A DNA stretch of 64,000 nucleotides from Symbiodinium natans (Eukaryota; Sar; Dinophyceae; Suessiales; Symbiodiniaceae), in NCBI GenBank assembly GCA_905221605.1, contig CAJNDS010002083.1, positions 155,001 to 219,000 of the forward strand, given 5' to 3'. Made by a program: the position numbers and the translations under genes. Of the stretch, positions 1 to 10,640 are shown in pieces (position 1 is the stretch's first letter; every line of letters begins with the position of its first letter). The notes under the pieces were generated by a model. The model ran no database searches. It saw only the letters and a list, made by a program, of their open reading frames with translations, and was not told the DNA's origin.

Positions 1-364
1 ATGTGCTCCGCGATGTTCTCGGAAAACTGGCGGGCATTGGCCACCATGCACAGGGCTTAGGGACATCATCCGGGAATCTTAGCTCCCCGGATGCGCCACC
101 TGGGAAATTCTTGAGTTCGGCTTGCCGCAAGGTTCGGAAACCGCCACTCACAAAACCAAAAGGAAGGGGAGCCGCAGCCACTTGGGGCCCATCCCAGACC
201 ACACCTCCTACAACCCTGAACCCTAAGTCCTAAACCCTGAACGCTAAACCCTAAACCAAGGCCCCCTTGTGGGGAGGGCCTCGAAAAGGCTGGCACATGC
301 ACCGCTCAGCGGCGCATCGCGCGAAGCGAAGGAAGGCGGGTGGCCCTGAGTTCAAGCCTGCATA
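1..364. other. left edge, no gene seen
   Basis: No coding or RNA feature is recognisable here. A short degenerate CCCTAAA run lies at about 204-257. Confidence 0.5.
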
Positions 365-456
365 TTTAAGCCTTTCTGGGTTTAGGGTTTGGGGTTTGGG
401 GTTTAGGGTCTAGGGTGGTTTAGGGCTTAGGGCTTAGGGCTTAGGGTTTAGCATTG
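365..456 (+). repeat. interstitial telomere-like block (G-rich on +)
   Basis: Degenerate heptamers run GGGTTTA, GGGTTTG and GGGCTTA. They match the TTTAGGG telomere type but are clearly diverged. Confidence 0.8.
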
Positions 457-613
457 GGGATCAAGGTCTAGGGTGTCTAAGGGATTTTGCGGATGTTGGG
501 CTTCTCAAGTTCAGTGTCAGGAATATTTGGGGTTTGGGTCGTCGGCTTTAGGGCCCCGAGGATTTCGCATTCATCACTGACTGCGTTGAGGTCAGGGGCC
601 TTCGTACGAGAAG

Positions 614-720
614 GCCCCCTGGTTCTTAGGAGGAGGGCGTGACGGAAGTAGGGCCCTGTATATACCATCTAAGGGATTGTATAGGGGAAGTCATTCCCTC
701 ATTCCCTACGAAGAACCAGG
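614..720. mobile_element. short TIR element, family E, copy 1
   Basis: The left end reads CCCCTGGTTCTTAGGAGG and the right end ATTCCCTACGAAGAACCAGG, an imperfect inverted pair about 105 bp apart. The flanks share AGAAGG, a possible target duplication. Related ends occur at 21420-21596, and a related body at 25335-25415. There is no coding capacity, so this would be a non-autonomous MITE-like element. Confidence 0.5.
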
Positions 721-1497
721 CAGAAGGGTGTGTGTTGCCAAACTTTGTCCTGTCATTCTTCCGTAGCAAGCTTGACTTCTAGGATCATCAAGTCTCCCCT
801 GCCACCTACCGCTCGCAGAGCAGCCTCCGCATGCAAGTATCCGAGTTCGAGCGGGCTGTCTTGACTGGAACCTTCATGTGTCCCCGGCCCATTGCGCCGT
901 GGGCGAGCTCCGTAGACGGCACTTAGAGCGACACGAGGCAGCGACTGCCTTAGCATCGCTGCAGGGGCAGGTCCTTCGAACAATCTTCAAGCTCGCGCGG
1001 ATTTCTTTGCCTCGACAAGCCCTGACAGAAAGCTACATTCCACAACTCCGCATCTGACACCTAAGGTTCTCGAGTTCTCAAGCTTCGGGCAGCCGTGTAC
1101 CTGGAATCACCGGACCCTCCATAAGCCCACCACCTGAGCAGTCAACCCTTGCTTGGCAGGCCAGGGAGCTCTTTTGCTTTTTGCAAAGCCATGGAGTCAT
1201 GTACGGATCGAAGCCCGACCTGCGCTCAAACAGAAGGTGAGGCAGTCAACTCGGGACCATTTGGGCGAGAGAATGTGTCTCCCAACCGAGATTTGCCCTA
1301 CCCTAAACTCGCTATTCAGCTGCAGCTTCACCCATCCAGTGCATGGTAATTTCACACATCTAGTCCTGAATTCCAAGATTTCAAGCATGTTTCCACCGAT
1401 CTGGCGGCTCGGCATGTTTCCAACGTGTGCACTGAGAACCGCTGCTGCAAAGACGCCGAACACCCACATCCCCCTCAACCCACACCTCTGGGCCCGA
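721..1497. other. unannotated stretch
   Basis: Mixed-composition sequence with only short open frames. None shows a recognisable domain or splice-consistent continuation. Confidence 0.5.
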
Positions 1498-1532
1498 GAA
1501 CCCTAAACCCTAGATCCTAAACCCTCAACCCG
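1498..1532 (-). repeat. short CCCTAAA block
   Basis: About five degenerate CCCTAAA heptamers (CCCTAAA, CCCTAGA, TCCTAAA, CCCTCAA). Confidence 0.75.
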
Positions 1533-1683
1533 ACACCCCAAATCCCAAGAAGCCCCAGAAGTTGCTTTAAATGGAATGCTGCCCGAGGGGCGATGCGCGG
1601 CTTCCAGGGCTCTCCACTTCTCGCGCCTCGCGCTCCAAGCGCTCCGTCATCCAGCTCCTTGGGCCGAAGGGGTTCAAGGGCTT

Positions 1684-1823
1684 GTTTTTTTTTTTGGGGG
1701 CGGGGGGGGGGGGGGGGGGGGGGNNNNNNNNNNNNNNNNNNNNNNNNNNNNNNNNNNNNNNNNNNNNNNNNNNNNNNNNNNNNNNNNNNNNNNNNNNNNN
1801 NNNNNNNNNNNNNNNNNNNNNNN
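1684..1823. other. homopolymer plus 100-N assembly gap
   Basis: A T run and then a long G run end in exactly 100 Ns (1724-1823). A fixed 100-N run is the usual placeholder for a gap of unknown size. The sequence after it starts directly in a tandem array, so the array is probably longer than shown. Confidence 0.9.
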
Positions 1824-1834
1824 AACCCGATAGA

Positions 1835-4800
1835 GGTTAGGGTTTCAGATTTAGGTATTTTTAAACTTTAAACCTAAACCCATAGAGATTTAACCTTAAG
1901 GGTTTAAAGTTCGGGCATTTAGACCTTAACCCTGATCCGTTTAGGGTCAGAACCCTAAAGCCCGATAGGGCTCTATAAGGAACAAAGGTTTTGACCCTAA
2001 AGGGTGCTGAAGGTATACATGCCCAGACCTTAGGTTTTCTTGAACCATTGAACCCTACAGGGTTTAAAGGCTTAGGGTTAAAGGTTTGGGCATTACCAAT
2101 ACAATAGAACCTTAAAGCCCTATAGGGCTTCGGGCTTAAATCCCTAAACCTTAAATCCCATAGGGTTATGCCTACGTTTGTAGGGCTTTCGTCCCGGTGA
2201 CGCGAGAATACTGTGAGCAAACGTCCTTTCACTACTTCCTGGGATTCAAAATACACACAAACCATATCGTCATATGATAGAATTCAGGTTTTGCTTATCG
2301 GGGGATGGTTGCTTGGGATATCTTAGCCTAGGTAAAGTTTTAGGATAGAGGCTTTGTTTTGCTTATTGGGGCGTGATGGGGTTACCCTCATTGTCTTATA
2401 GTTTATTTACATGGATATAAATCAAACCCGGAACCCTAGTTATAACCGCAGCAAAAAGTTATAACCTTGTCATATACATATATCCGCAGAGCTCGTCAAA
2501 TCCGATCATGATGTAGGCGCCCCAACCCTATAGGGTTAAGGTTGACAGGTTCAGGGTTTAAGATTGAGGCATGTAAACCTAAGCCGGCAATTCAACCTCA
2601 ACCCGAACCTTGAAACCCGATAGAGTTAAGGTTGAAGGGGTTAGGATTTAGGATTTAGGCATTTAAAACGAAAACTCAAAGAGTTTTCACCTTAAGGGTT
2701 TAAAGTTCGGGCATTTAGACCTTAACCCTGATTCGTTTAGGGTCAGAACCCTAAAGCCCGATAGGGCTCTACAAGGAACAAAGGTTTTAACCCCAAAGGG
2801 TGCTGAAGGTACACATCGAACCATTGAACCCTATAGGGTTCAAAGGTTTAGGGTTATTATGGTTTAAGGTTTGGGCATTAATTACCTATACAATAGAACC
2901 ACCCTATAGCGCTTGAGGCTTATATCCCTAAACCTTAAATCCCATAGGGTTATGCCTACGTTTGTAGGGCTTTCGTCCCGGTGACGCGCGAATACTGTGA
3001 GCAAATGTCCTTCAAAATAGAAACAAAAAGGATAATTCAAGTTTTGCTTATCGGGGGATGGTTGTTTGAGATATCTTAGGTAAGGTAGAGTTTTCCGGAT
3101 GGGTTTTGTTTTGCTTATTGGGGCGTGATGGGGTTACCGTCATTGTCATATAGGTTTATTTACATGCATATAAATCAAACCCTGAACGCTAGTTATAACC
3201 GCAGCAAAAAGTTATAACCTTGTCATACACATATATCCTACTTGCTGGGATTCAACATGTAAGCAAACTATATCGTTAAATGATGGAATTCAGGTTTTGC
3301 TTATCGGGGGATGGTTGCTTGAGATATCTTAGCTAAGGTAAAGTCTTTGGGACAGATGTTTTGTTTCGCTTATTGGGGTGTGATGGGCTTCCCCTTATTC
3401 TTATGGATTTACATAAGTGTATAAAAATCAAACCCCAACCCATAGTTATAAGCACAGCAAGAAGTTATAACCTTGTCATATAGATATTTCCGCAGAGCTC
3501 GTCAAATCCGATGATCATGATGTAGGCGCCCCAACACTATAGGGTTAAGGTTGACAGGTTCAGGGTTTAAGATTGAGGCATGTAAACCTAAGCCGGCAAT
3601 TCAACCTCAACCCGAACCTTGAAACCCGATAGAGTTAAGGTTGAAGGGGTTAGGATTTAGGATTTAGGCATTTAAAACGAAAACTCAAAGAGTTTTCACC
3701 TTAAGGGTTTAAAGTTCGGGCATTTAGACCTTAACCCTGATTCGTTTAGGGTCAGAACCCTAAAGCCCGATAGGGCTCTACAAGGAACAAAGGTTTTAAC
3801 CCCAAAGGGTGCTGAAGGTATACATCGAACCATTGAACCCTATAGGGTTCAAAGGTTTAGGGTTAGTAGGGTTTAAGGTTTGGGCATTCATTACCTATAC
3901 AATAGAACCACCCTATAGCGCTTGAGGCTTATATCCCTAAACCTTAAATCCCATAGGGTTATGCCTACGTTTGTAGGGCTTTCGTCCCGGTGACGCGCGA
4001 ATACTGTGAGCAAATGTCCTTCAAAATAGAAACAAAAAGGATAATTCAAGTTTTGCTTATCGGGGGATGGTTGTTTGAGATATCTTGGGTAAGGTAGAGT
4101 TTTCCGGATGGGTTTTGTTTTGCTTATTGGGGCGTGATGGGGTTACCGTCATTGTCTTATAGGTTTATTTACATGCATATAAATCAAACCCTGAACGCTA
4201 GTTATAACCGCAGCAAAAAGTTATAATCTTGTCATACACATATATCCTACTTGCTGGGATTCAACATGTAAGCAAACTATATCGTTAAATGATGGAATTC
4301 AGGTTTTGCTTATCGGGGGATGGTTGCTTGAGATATCTTAGCTAAGGTAAAGTCTTTGGGACAGATGTTTTGTTTCGCTTATTGGGGTGTGATGGGCTTC
4401 CCCTTATTCTTATGGGTTTACATAAGTGTATAAACATCAAACCCCAACCCATAGTTATAAGCACAGCAATAAGTTATAACCTTGTCATATAGATATTTCC
4501 GCAGAGCTCGTCAAATCCGATCATGATGTAGGCACCCCAACCCTATAGGGTTAAGGTTGACAGGTTTAGGGTTTAAGATTGAAGCATTTTAACCTAAGCC
4601 GGCAATTCAACCTAAACCCTAGCCCTAACCTTTAAACCCTATAGAGTTAGGGTTTAAGGGGTTAGGATTTAGGATTTAGGCATTTAAAACGAAAACTCAA
4701 AGAGTTTTCACCTTAAGGGTTTAAAGTTCGGGCATTTAGACCTTAACCCTGATTCGTTTAGGGTCAGAACCCTAAAGCCCGATAGGGCTCTACACGGAAC

Positions 4801-5690
4801 AAAGGTTTTAACCCTAAAGGGTGCTGAAGGTATACATCGAACCATTGAACCCTATAGGGTTCAAAGGTTTAGGGTTATTAGGGTTTAAGGTTTGGGCATT
4901 AATTACCTATACAATAGAACCACCCTATAGCGCTTGAGGCTTATATCCCTAAACCTTAAATCCCATAGGGTTATGCCTACGTTTGTAGGGCTTTCGTCCC
5001 GGTGACGCGCGAATACTGTGAGCAAATGTCCTTCAAAATAGAAACAAAAAGGATAATTCAAGTTTTGCTTATCGGGGGATGGTTGTTTGAGATATCTTAG
5101 GTAAGGTAGAGTTTTCCGGATGGGTTTTGTTTTGCTTATTGGGGCGTGATGGGGTTACCGTCATTGTCTTATAGGTTTATTTACATGCATATAAATCAAA
5201 CCCTGAACGCTAGTTATAACCGCAGCAAAAAGTTATAATCTTGTCATACACATATATCCTACTTGCTGGGATTCAACATGTAAGCAAACTATATCGTTAA
5301 ATGATGGAATTCAGGTTTTGCTTATCGGGGGATGGTTGCTTGAGATATCTTAGCTAAGGTAAAGTCTTTGGGACAGATGTTTTGTTTCGCTTATTGGGGT
5401 GTGATGGGCTTCCCCTTATTCTTATGGGTTTACATAAGTGTATAAAAATCAAACCCCAACCCATAGTTATAAGCACAGCAATAAGTTATAACCTTGTCAT
5501 ATAGATATTTCCGCAGAGCTCGTCAAATCCGATCATGATGTAGGCACCCCAACCCTATAGGGTTAAGGTTGACAGGTTTAGGGTTTAAGATTGAAGCATT
5601 TTAACCTAAGCCGGCAATTCAACCTAAACCCTAACCTTTAAACCCTATAGAGTTAGGGTTTAAGGAGTTAGGGTTTAAGGCGCAATCCCA
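1835..5690. repeat. ~1.0-kb tandem repeat array with telomere-like words
   Basis: Units repeat with a period of 1006-1012 bp. The phrase CGCAGAGCTCGTCAAATCCG begins at about 2485, 3491, 4500 and 5512. Each unit holds an internal pair of ~250-bp subrepeats: TTTTGCTTATCGGGGGATGG begins at 3042 and 3295, 4051 and 4304, 5063 and 5316, each pair 253 bp apart. Units are rich in degenerate CCCTAAA/TTTAGGG words and in the palindrome CCCTATAGGG. Copies are nearly identical. No coding capacity is convincing. Confidence 0.92.
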
Positions 5691-5710
5691 TATAGTATAC
5701 ATACACTTAT

Positions 5711-5840
5711 GAGCAGAAAAGACACGGGGGACACTGCTTGCGATTCAGAATATTCGGAGCAGAAAAGACACAGGGGACACTGCGTGCGAATCAGGCTTTT
5801 TAGGAGCAGAAAAGATGCGGACGAGGTACCTCGGCAGGAG
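5711..5840. repeat. minisatellite, 2-3 units of ~46-57 bp
   Basis: GAGCAGAAAAGACAC begins at 5711 and 5757. A third diverged copy is at about 5814. Each is followed by GGGGACACTGC and a variable tail. Degraded relatives of the tail recur near 6690 and 6750. Confidence 0.7.
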
Positions 5841-5844
5841 CACC

Positions 5845-6125
5845 ATTAAACCATTAAACCATTAAACCATTAAACCATTAAACCATTGAACCATTAAACC
5901 ATTAAACCAATGGTTTCCCCCTTATGAGAATCCCCTAAACTATTAAACCATTGAACCATTAAACCATTAAACCATTAAACCAATGGTTTTCCCCATATGA
6001 GAATCCCTGAAACCATTAAACCATTAAACCATTAAACCATTAAGCCATTCAGCCATTCAGCCATTAAACCATGAAACCATGAAACCATGAAACCATTAAA
6101 CCATTAAACCATTAAACCAATGGTT
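5845..6125 (+). repeat. (ACCATTAA)n array, forward arm
   Basis: An 8-bp repeat, ACCATTAA, with variants (ACCATGAA, GCCATTCA). It is broken by spacers containing AACCAATGGTTT and CCCCTTATGAGAATCCC. It is mirrored by the array at 6136-6535. Confidence 0.85.
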
Positions 6126-6135
6126 GCCCCCCCAT

Positions 6136-6535
6136 GAAAATGGTTGAATGGTTAAGGGGATTCTCATATGGGGGAAACCAATGGTTTATGGTTTAATGGT
6201 TTAATGGTTGAGGGGATTTTCATAAGGGGGAAACCATTGGTTTAATGGTTTAATCGTTTAATGGTTTAATGGTTTAATGGTTTTGGGGGGTTTTCATAAG
6301 GGGGAAACCATTGGTTCAATGGTTTAATGGTTTAATGGTTTAATGGTTTAATGGTTTCATGGTTTCATGGTTTAATGGTTTAATGGTTTTGGGGATTTTC
6401 ATAAAGGGAAACCATTGGTTTACTGGTTTAATGGTTTAATGGTTTAACGGTTTAATGGTTTAATGGTGTTAGGGATTTTCGTATGGGGAAGCCATTGGTT
6501 GAATGGTTAAATGGTTTAAACTGTTTAAGGGAATG
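6136..6535 (-). repeat. (TTTAATGG)n array, inverted arm
   Basis: The same octamer as the preceding array on the opposite strand, with matching inverted spacers (GGGATTTTCATAAGGGG). Together the arms form a large imperfect palindrome centred near 6130. Confidence 0.85.
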
Positions 6536-6837
6536 TGCAAAAAACACAGGGGAACCGCTATAGGCGGTGACCCATCATAATTATGATAAATTGTCGTAGT
6601 TATCACAAGTTATACTACTCGCTCTCCCGTTAAAAGTGCTTACGGCTTAAAGACCTTAGTACATAAAACTGTGCTAAAGCGCAAAGAAAACAATGCTTAC
6701 GATACAGAGACTTTGGCACACTATGTTGCGTCAAGACACAATGAAATTATGCTTGCGATCTATACAGTGAAACGGAAACAGGCTAGTTCCATCATTATTT
6801 TTTGTTCGTTGCTTACTTTTTTGTTTTATTTTGTAGA

Positions 6838-7414
6838 GTCACTGGAATTTGCTATGACTGCGAGTGGGCGAAGCCTTAAACAGTCTTTAGGATTTGCTAG
6901 GACTACGAGCGGGCGAAGCCGTTACCGAAAACAATCCCTGAAATTTGCTATGACTGCGGGCGGGCGAAGCCGTTACCGAAAACAGTTTCTGGATTTTGCT
7001 ATGACTGCGCGCGGGCGAAGCCGTTACCGAAAGCAGCTTCTGGATTTTGCTATGACTGCGCGCGGGCGAAGCCGTTACCGAAAGCAGCTTCTGGATTTTG
7101 CTATGACTGCGAGCGGGCGAAGCCGTTACCGAAAACAATCCCTGAAATTTGCTATGACTGCGGGCGGGCGAAGCGGTTACCGAAAACAGTTTCTGGATTT
7201 TGCTATGACTGCGCGCGGGCGAAGCCGTTACCGAAAGCAGCTTCTGGATTTTGCTATGACTGCGAGCGGGCGAAGCCGTTACCAAAAACAGTCCCTGAAA
7301 TTTGCTATGACTGCGAGCGGGCGAAGCCGTTACCGAAAACAGTTTCTGGATTTTGCTATGACTGCGAGCGGGCGAAGCCGTTACCGAAAGCAGTTTCTGG
7401 ATTTTGCTATGACA
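6838..7414. repeat. 51-bp tandem repeat, about 11 units
   Basis: Each 51-bp unit contains TTTGCTATGACTGCG, then GGGCGAAGCCGTTACCGAAA. Because 51 is divisible by three and no frame stops, it is open on both strands. The plus frame (6671-7417) reads as 17-residue repeats around DFAMTARGRSRYRKQ, preceded by a hydrophobic stretch. That frame begins at GTG, and its first part resembles the neighbouring minisatellite, so I read it as noncoding by default. Unit variants recur in a higher-order pattern. Confidence 0.85.
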
Positions 7415-7807
7415 TGAAGGGAAAGTGACCTTGCAGATATGCAATGAAATGCCTATTTCAGTTCGTGGCGTAAGAGAAAATGCCGCGAGCAATTTCACGG
7501 CTAATTGCGTGCGGCTAGGAATAGAACTGCTGGGCATGAGATCTGTGTGCCATATGTAGGTGTAAATATGTACTTTTGTATTACGATATTTATATTCGCT
7601 TTTTTAAAGCAATAAGAAAAACCCAAAGCTAAATAGACCCTTAAGGTGGCGGGCTCATATACATATACATATATATATATACATATATATGTACACCTTT
7701 ACATGTAGTCTTCTTGCGGGACTTCACGTGTTCCAGGCCTTGAGCTTCGACCACCACCTCGGGCTAAGCTCCTCCGGAGCCGTCGGCGCCTCGGCCCCGA
7801 AAAGGCT
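7415..7807. other. AT-rich spacer with TA microsatellite
   Basis: A TATACATATATATG-type microsatellite lies at about 7650-7697. Nothing else is recognisable. Confidence 0.5.
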
Positions 7808-7925
7808 CTAAGGTTTAGGGTTTACAGGGTTTAGGGTTTAGGGTTTCGGGTTTAGGGTTTAGGGTTTCGGGTTTCGGGCTTAGGGTTTCGAATTTCGGGT
7901 TTAGGGTTTCGGGTTTAGGGTTTGG
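7808..7925 (+). repeat. interstitial telomere-like block
   Basis: TTTAGGG heptamers mixed with TTTCGGG variants. The block runs directly into the 9-bp array that follows. Confidence 0.9.
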
Positions 7926-8395
7926 GGTCAATAGTCAACAGGGTTTAGGGTTAATAGGGGTTAGGGTTAATAGGGTTAATAGGGTTAATAGGGTTAATAG
8001 GGTTAATAGGGTTAATAGGGTTAATAGGGTTAATAGGGTTAAGGGTTAACAGGGTTAATAGGGTTAATAGGGTTAATAGGGTTAATAGGGTTAATAGGGT
8101 TAGTAGGGTTAATAGGGTTAATAGGGTTAACAGAGTCAATAGAGTTAATAGGGTTAATAGGGTTAATAGGGTTAATAGGGTTAATAGAGTTAATAGGGTT
8201 AATAGGGTTGATAGGGTTAATAGAGTTAATAGGGTTAATAGGGTTAATAGGGTTAATAGGGTTAATGGTTAACAGGGTTAGTCGGGTTTGGGGTTTAGGG
8301 TTAGTAGGGTTAGCAGGGTTTAGGGCTTAGGGTTCATAGGGTTAATAGGGTTAATAGGGTTTGTAGGGTTTAGGGTTTAGGGTTTAGGGTTGGGC
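7926..8395 (+). repeat. (TTAATAGGG)n 9-bp array derived from the telomere word
   Basis: More than forty near-perfect nonamers TTAATAGGG. Point variants include TTAACAGGG, TTAGTAGGG and TTGATAGGG. Both ends grade back into TTTAGGG. This looks like slippage expansion of a telomere-word variant. Confidence 0.9.
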
Positions 8396-8621
8396 TTGAA
8401 AACAAGGGGGGGGGGGGGTCGCTACTGAGTCACCACACTCGAGTGACTTCGTCGGAAACTTGACCGGGTCCTCAACTCCTGCAAACGCCTGCGCTCTCTC
8501 GTGTGCTACTGGTACAAACTTTGAAGACGAAAGCGTAGGAGGACCACCCGTGGTTATGCAAAACCAACTTCCGCAGGTATACACGCACACACGCATGCAC
8601 GCACGCACGCACGCACCCACC

Positions 8622-8664
<43 letters not shown>

Positions 8665-8675
8665 ACACCCACACG

Positions 8676-8710
<35 letters not shown>

Positions 8711-9010
8711 AGAGGAAAAATCACAAAAACAAATACAAAAAAAAAACATGAACAACAAACATTAATAATTATCATCAATAATCAGAATAAATAATAATAC
8801 AGAAATAGTAGCAATCATAATCATAATAATTAACAACAACTACTAATAAACAATAAAATAATCATAAACATAATCAATCATAATGATAAACAACATTAAT
8901 AATAATCATCAATAATCAGAATAATAATAATAACAATAATAATAATAATAATAACAAATAATAAACAACAAAAAACCATAATCATAATCAATCATGATAA
9001 CAAAGGTGTC
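8396..9010. repeat. simple sequence: G run, (CA)n, AAT-rich
   Basis: A G run at about 8406-8418, a CA/GCA/CCA dinucleotide tract at 8581-8706, and AT-rich AATAAT-type sequence from 8760 to 9000. Open frames here are low-complexity shadows. Confidence 0.85.
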
Positions 9011-9099
9011 CCCAGCCGCAGGCCTCGCATCGGCGGGATCGGGTGGGCGAGTCGGGTGACCGCGTGGTCCTCGGCTCTTGTTGATTCTTTTTTGTGGCT

Positions 9100-9145
9100 T
9101 AGGGTTCAGGGTTCAGGGTTCGGGGTTCAGGGTTCAGGGTTAGGG
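9100..9145 (+). repeat. short (TTCAGGG)n block
   Basis: About six TTCAGGG/TTCGGGG heptamers. Confidence 0.7.
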
Positions 9146-9249
9146 TCCGCCGACCCTGGCGGCGTGTTGGATGGGTTTGGCACAGCGTAAACAGGCGGTT
9201 TAGCACAGAAAGGTAGGGGTGGCCTCAGCAAAATCAGCATTTTTTGGCA

Positions 9250-9404
9250 CACCCCCCCCCCCCACCCCTCCCCCCCCCCCCCCCCCCGCCACCCCCCCCC
9301 CCCCCCCCCCCCCCCCCCCACCCCCCCCCCACCCCCCCCCCCACCCCCCCAACCCCCCCCCCCCCCACCCCACCCCCCCCCCACCCCCCCCACCCCCCAC
9401 CCAC
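9250..9404. repeat. poly-C tract with A interruptions
   Basis: About 150 bp of C broken by single A residues. Proline-rich or glycine-rich frames across it are artefacts. Base calls in such a tract may be unreliable. Confidence 0.9.
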
Positions 9405-9569
9405 CTGTCTTTTTGGCTTGACCTTGTCCTGGTGCTACCCCCTACCCCCCCCCAAAACGTTTCACAGAACTCTGCCGAGCAGGCTGGGATGATCTTCGAA
9501 CCATGCGAGCGGGTTTAGACCTCTCAACTATGCTCCAGCAGGGTCGGCGGCTTGAGCCGGAGGCTCTTA

Positions 9570-9631
9570 AATTTAGGGTTTAGGGTTTAGGGTTTAGGGT
9601 TGGGACGTGCCCCCTTGTACTAACAGTCCTC
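9570..9631 (+). repeat. telomere-like block abutting a TIR-element end
   Basis: TTTAGGG heptamers (9570-9600) run into TTGGGACGTGCCCCCTTGTA and CTAACAGTCCT. That closely matches the left end of the family D elements at 15654 and 26207. No matching right end is visible, so this looks like a truncated copy. Confidence 0.6.
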
Positions 9632-9814
9632 GTGAGGGAGCCGAAGCACTAAAAAGAAAGGGGAGTACTAAGTCCAGAACTTGCTGTCCGGAGCGTGACT
9701 ATGTACCAAAGGTCATGAAGCACAAGGACATCGTACGTGAGCTGTTGTTTTTTATGGCTTAGGGTTTAGGATCATAATGGGGAGTGGGGGGAGGGGAAGG
9801 TGTAAACCAAAACT

Positions 9815-9867
9815 ATATACATAATAATAACAAGAATGATAAGAATACTAAGAATCATCATCATCAA

Positions 9868-9898
<31 letters not shown>

Positions 9899-10060
9899 CA
9901 ATACTAATAAGAGCGATACTAATGATGATAGCAATAATACTAACGATAATTATGATGATGATAAAAATAAGAAGAAGAAGAAGAATACATAAAAATGAAA
10001 ATTAAAATAATAATGATAATAATAATAATAATAACAACAACAATACTAATGATAATAAAC
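9815..10060. repeat. AT-rich simple sequence with (CAT)n
   Basis: A CAT trinucleotide run at about 9855-9895, followed by AAT/GAT-rich sequence. Confidence 0.85.
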
Positions 10061-10297
10061 ATTCATTCAATCGGATTTCCTCTTCTAAACTCAATAATAG
10101 ATATTTAAAACTCTGTCATTGTTATTCCCAAATAGGATTCCTCTCTTAAACCCAAACAAGGGATGTTGTTGAGTATCCCCGAAGGGCCTAGCTCGCAGCC
10201 TGGTATTCGCACTTCTGGCTTCACAAGGCTGCCCTAGAATGTCACCCTTTTTTGGGGCACCGCTTCTTTAGCACCCTCCTCTGACAGGTGCCCGTTA

Positions 10298-10495
10298 AAC
10301 CCCAAACCCGAAACCCGAAACCCTAAACCCTAAACCATACAAATAATGGGATGCTAATTTGAATGCTTGCCGGAACTCTTCTGGCTCGCACCGCCTCGGC
10401 CACTGCTCTGAGGCAGATCGCCTGAGAGGGTTCAGGGCTTGGGGTTGGGGTTTGGGGTTTGGGGTTTGGGGTTTGGGGTTTGGGGTTTAGGGTTA
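10298..10495. repeat. two opposed telomere-like blocks
   Basis: CCCTAAA/CCCGAAA heptamers at 10298-10335 face a GGGTTTG block at 10435-10495, about 100 bp apart and in opposite orientation. Confidence 0.8.
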
Positions 10496-10563
10496 CCGCT
10501 TGAGAGATTCGGGTTACGACATTCAGCGGGGCAGTCGGGTCCTGAGTCACCAACCGCTCGGTT

Positions 10564-10640
10564 GCCCGTGGAGGGTAGTCACCGGAAACTCGACTTGCTT
10601 CGGGATCCCTTGGCTCTCTCTGCTTCGGGATCCCTTGGCT
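10564..10640. repeat. small direct duplication
   Basis: The phrase GCTTCGGGATCCCTTGGCTC occurs twice in tandem with a period of about 32 bp. Confidence 0.7.

Noticed and set aside
365-456. Possibility that the window is a true chromosome end
   Set aside because: Blocks are short, degenerate, of both orientations and embedded in unique sequence, so they are interstitial.
1571-1871. Frames running through the N gap
   Set aside because: Unknown bases give X residues, and the frames have no support on either side.
8578-8710. Regularly spaced repeats that might suggest a CRISPR array
   Set aside because: It is a dinucleotide microsatellite in a eukaryotic context with no spacers.
8384-9518. Cys/Val-, Thr/His-, Pro- and Gly-rich frames
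   Set aside because: They are translations of CA and C/G homopolymer tracts.
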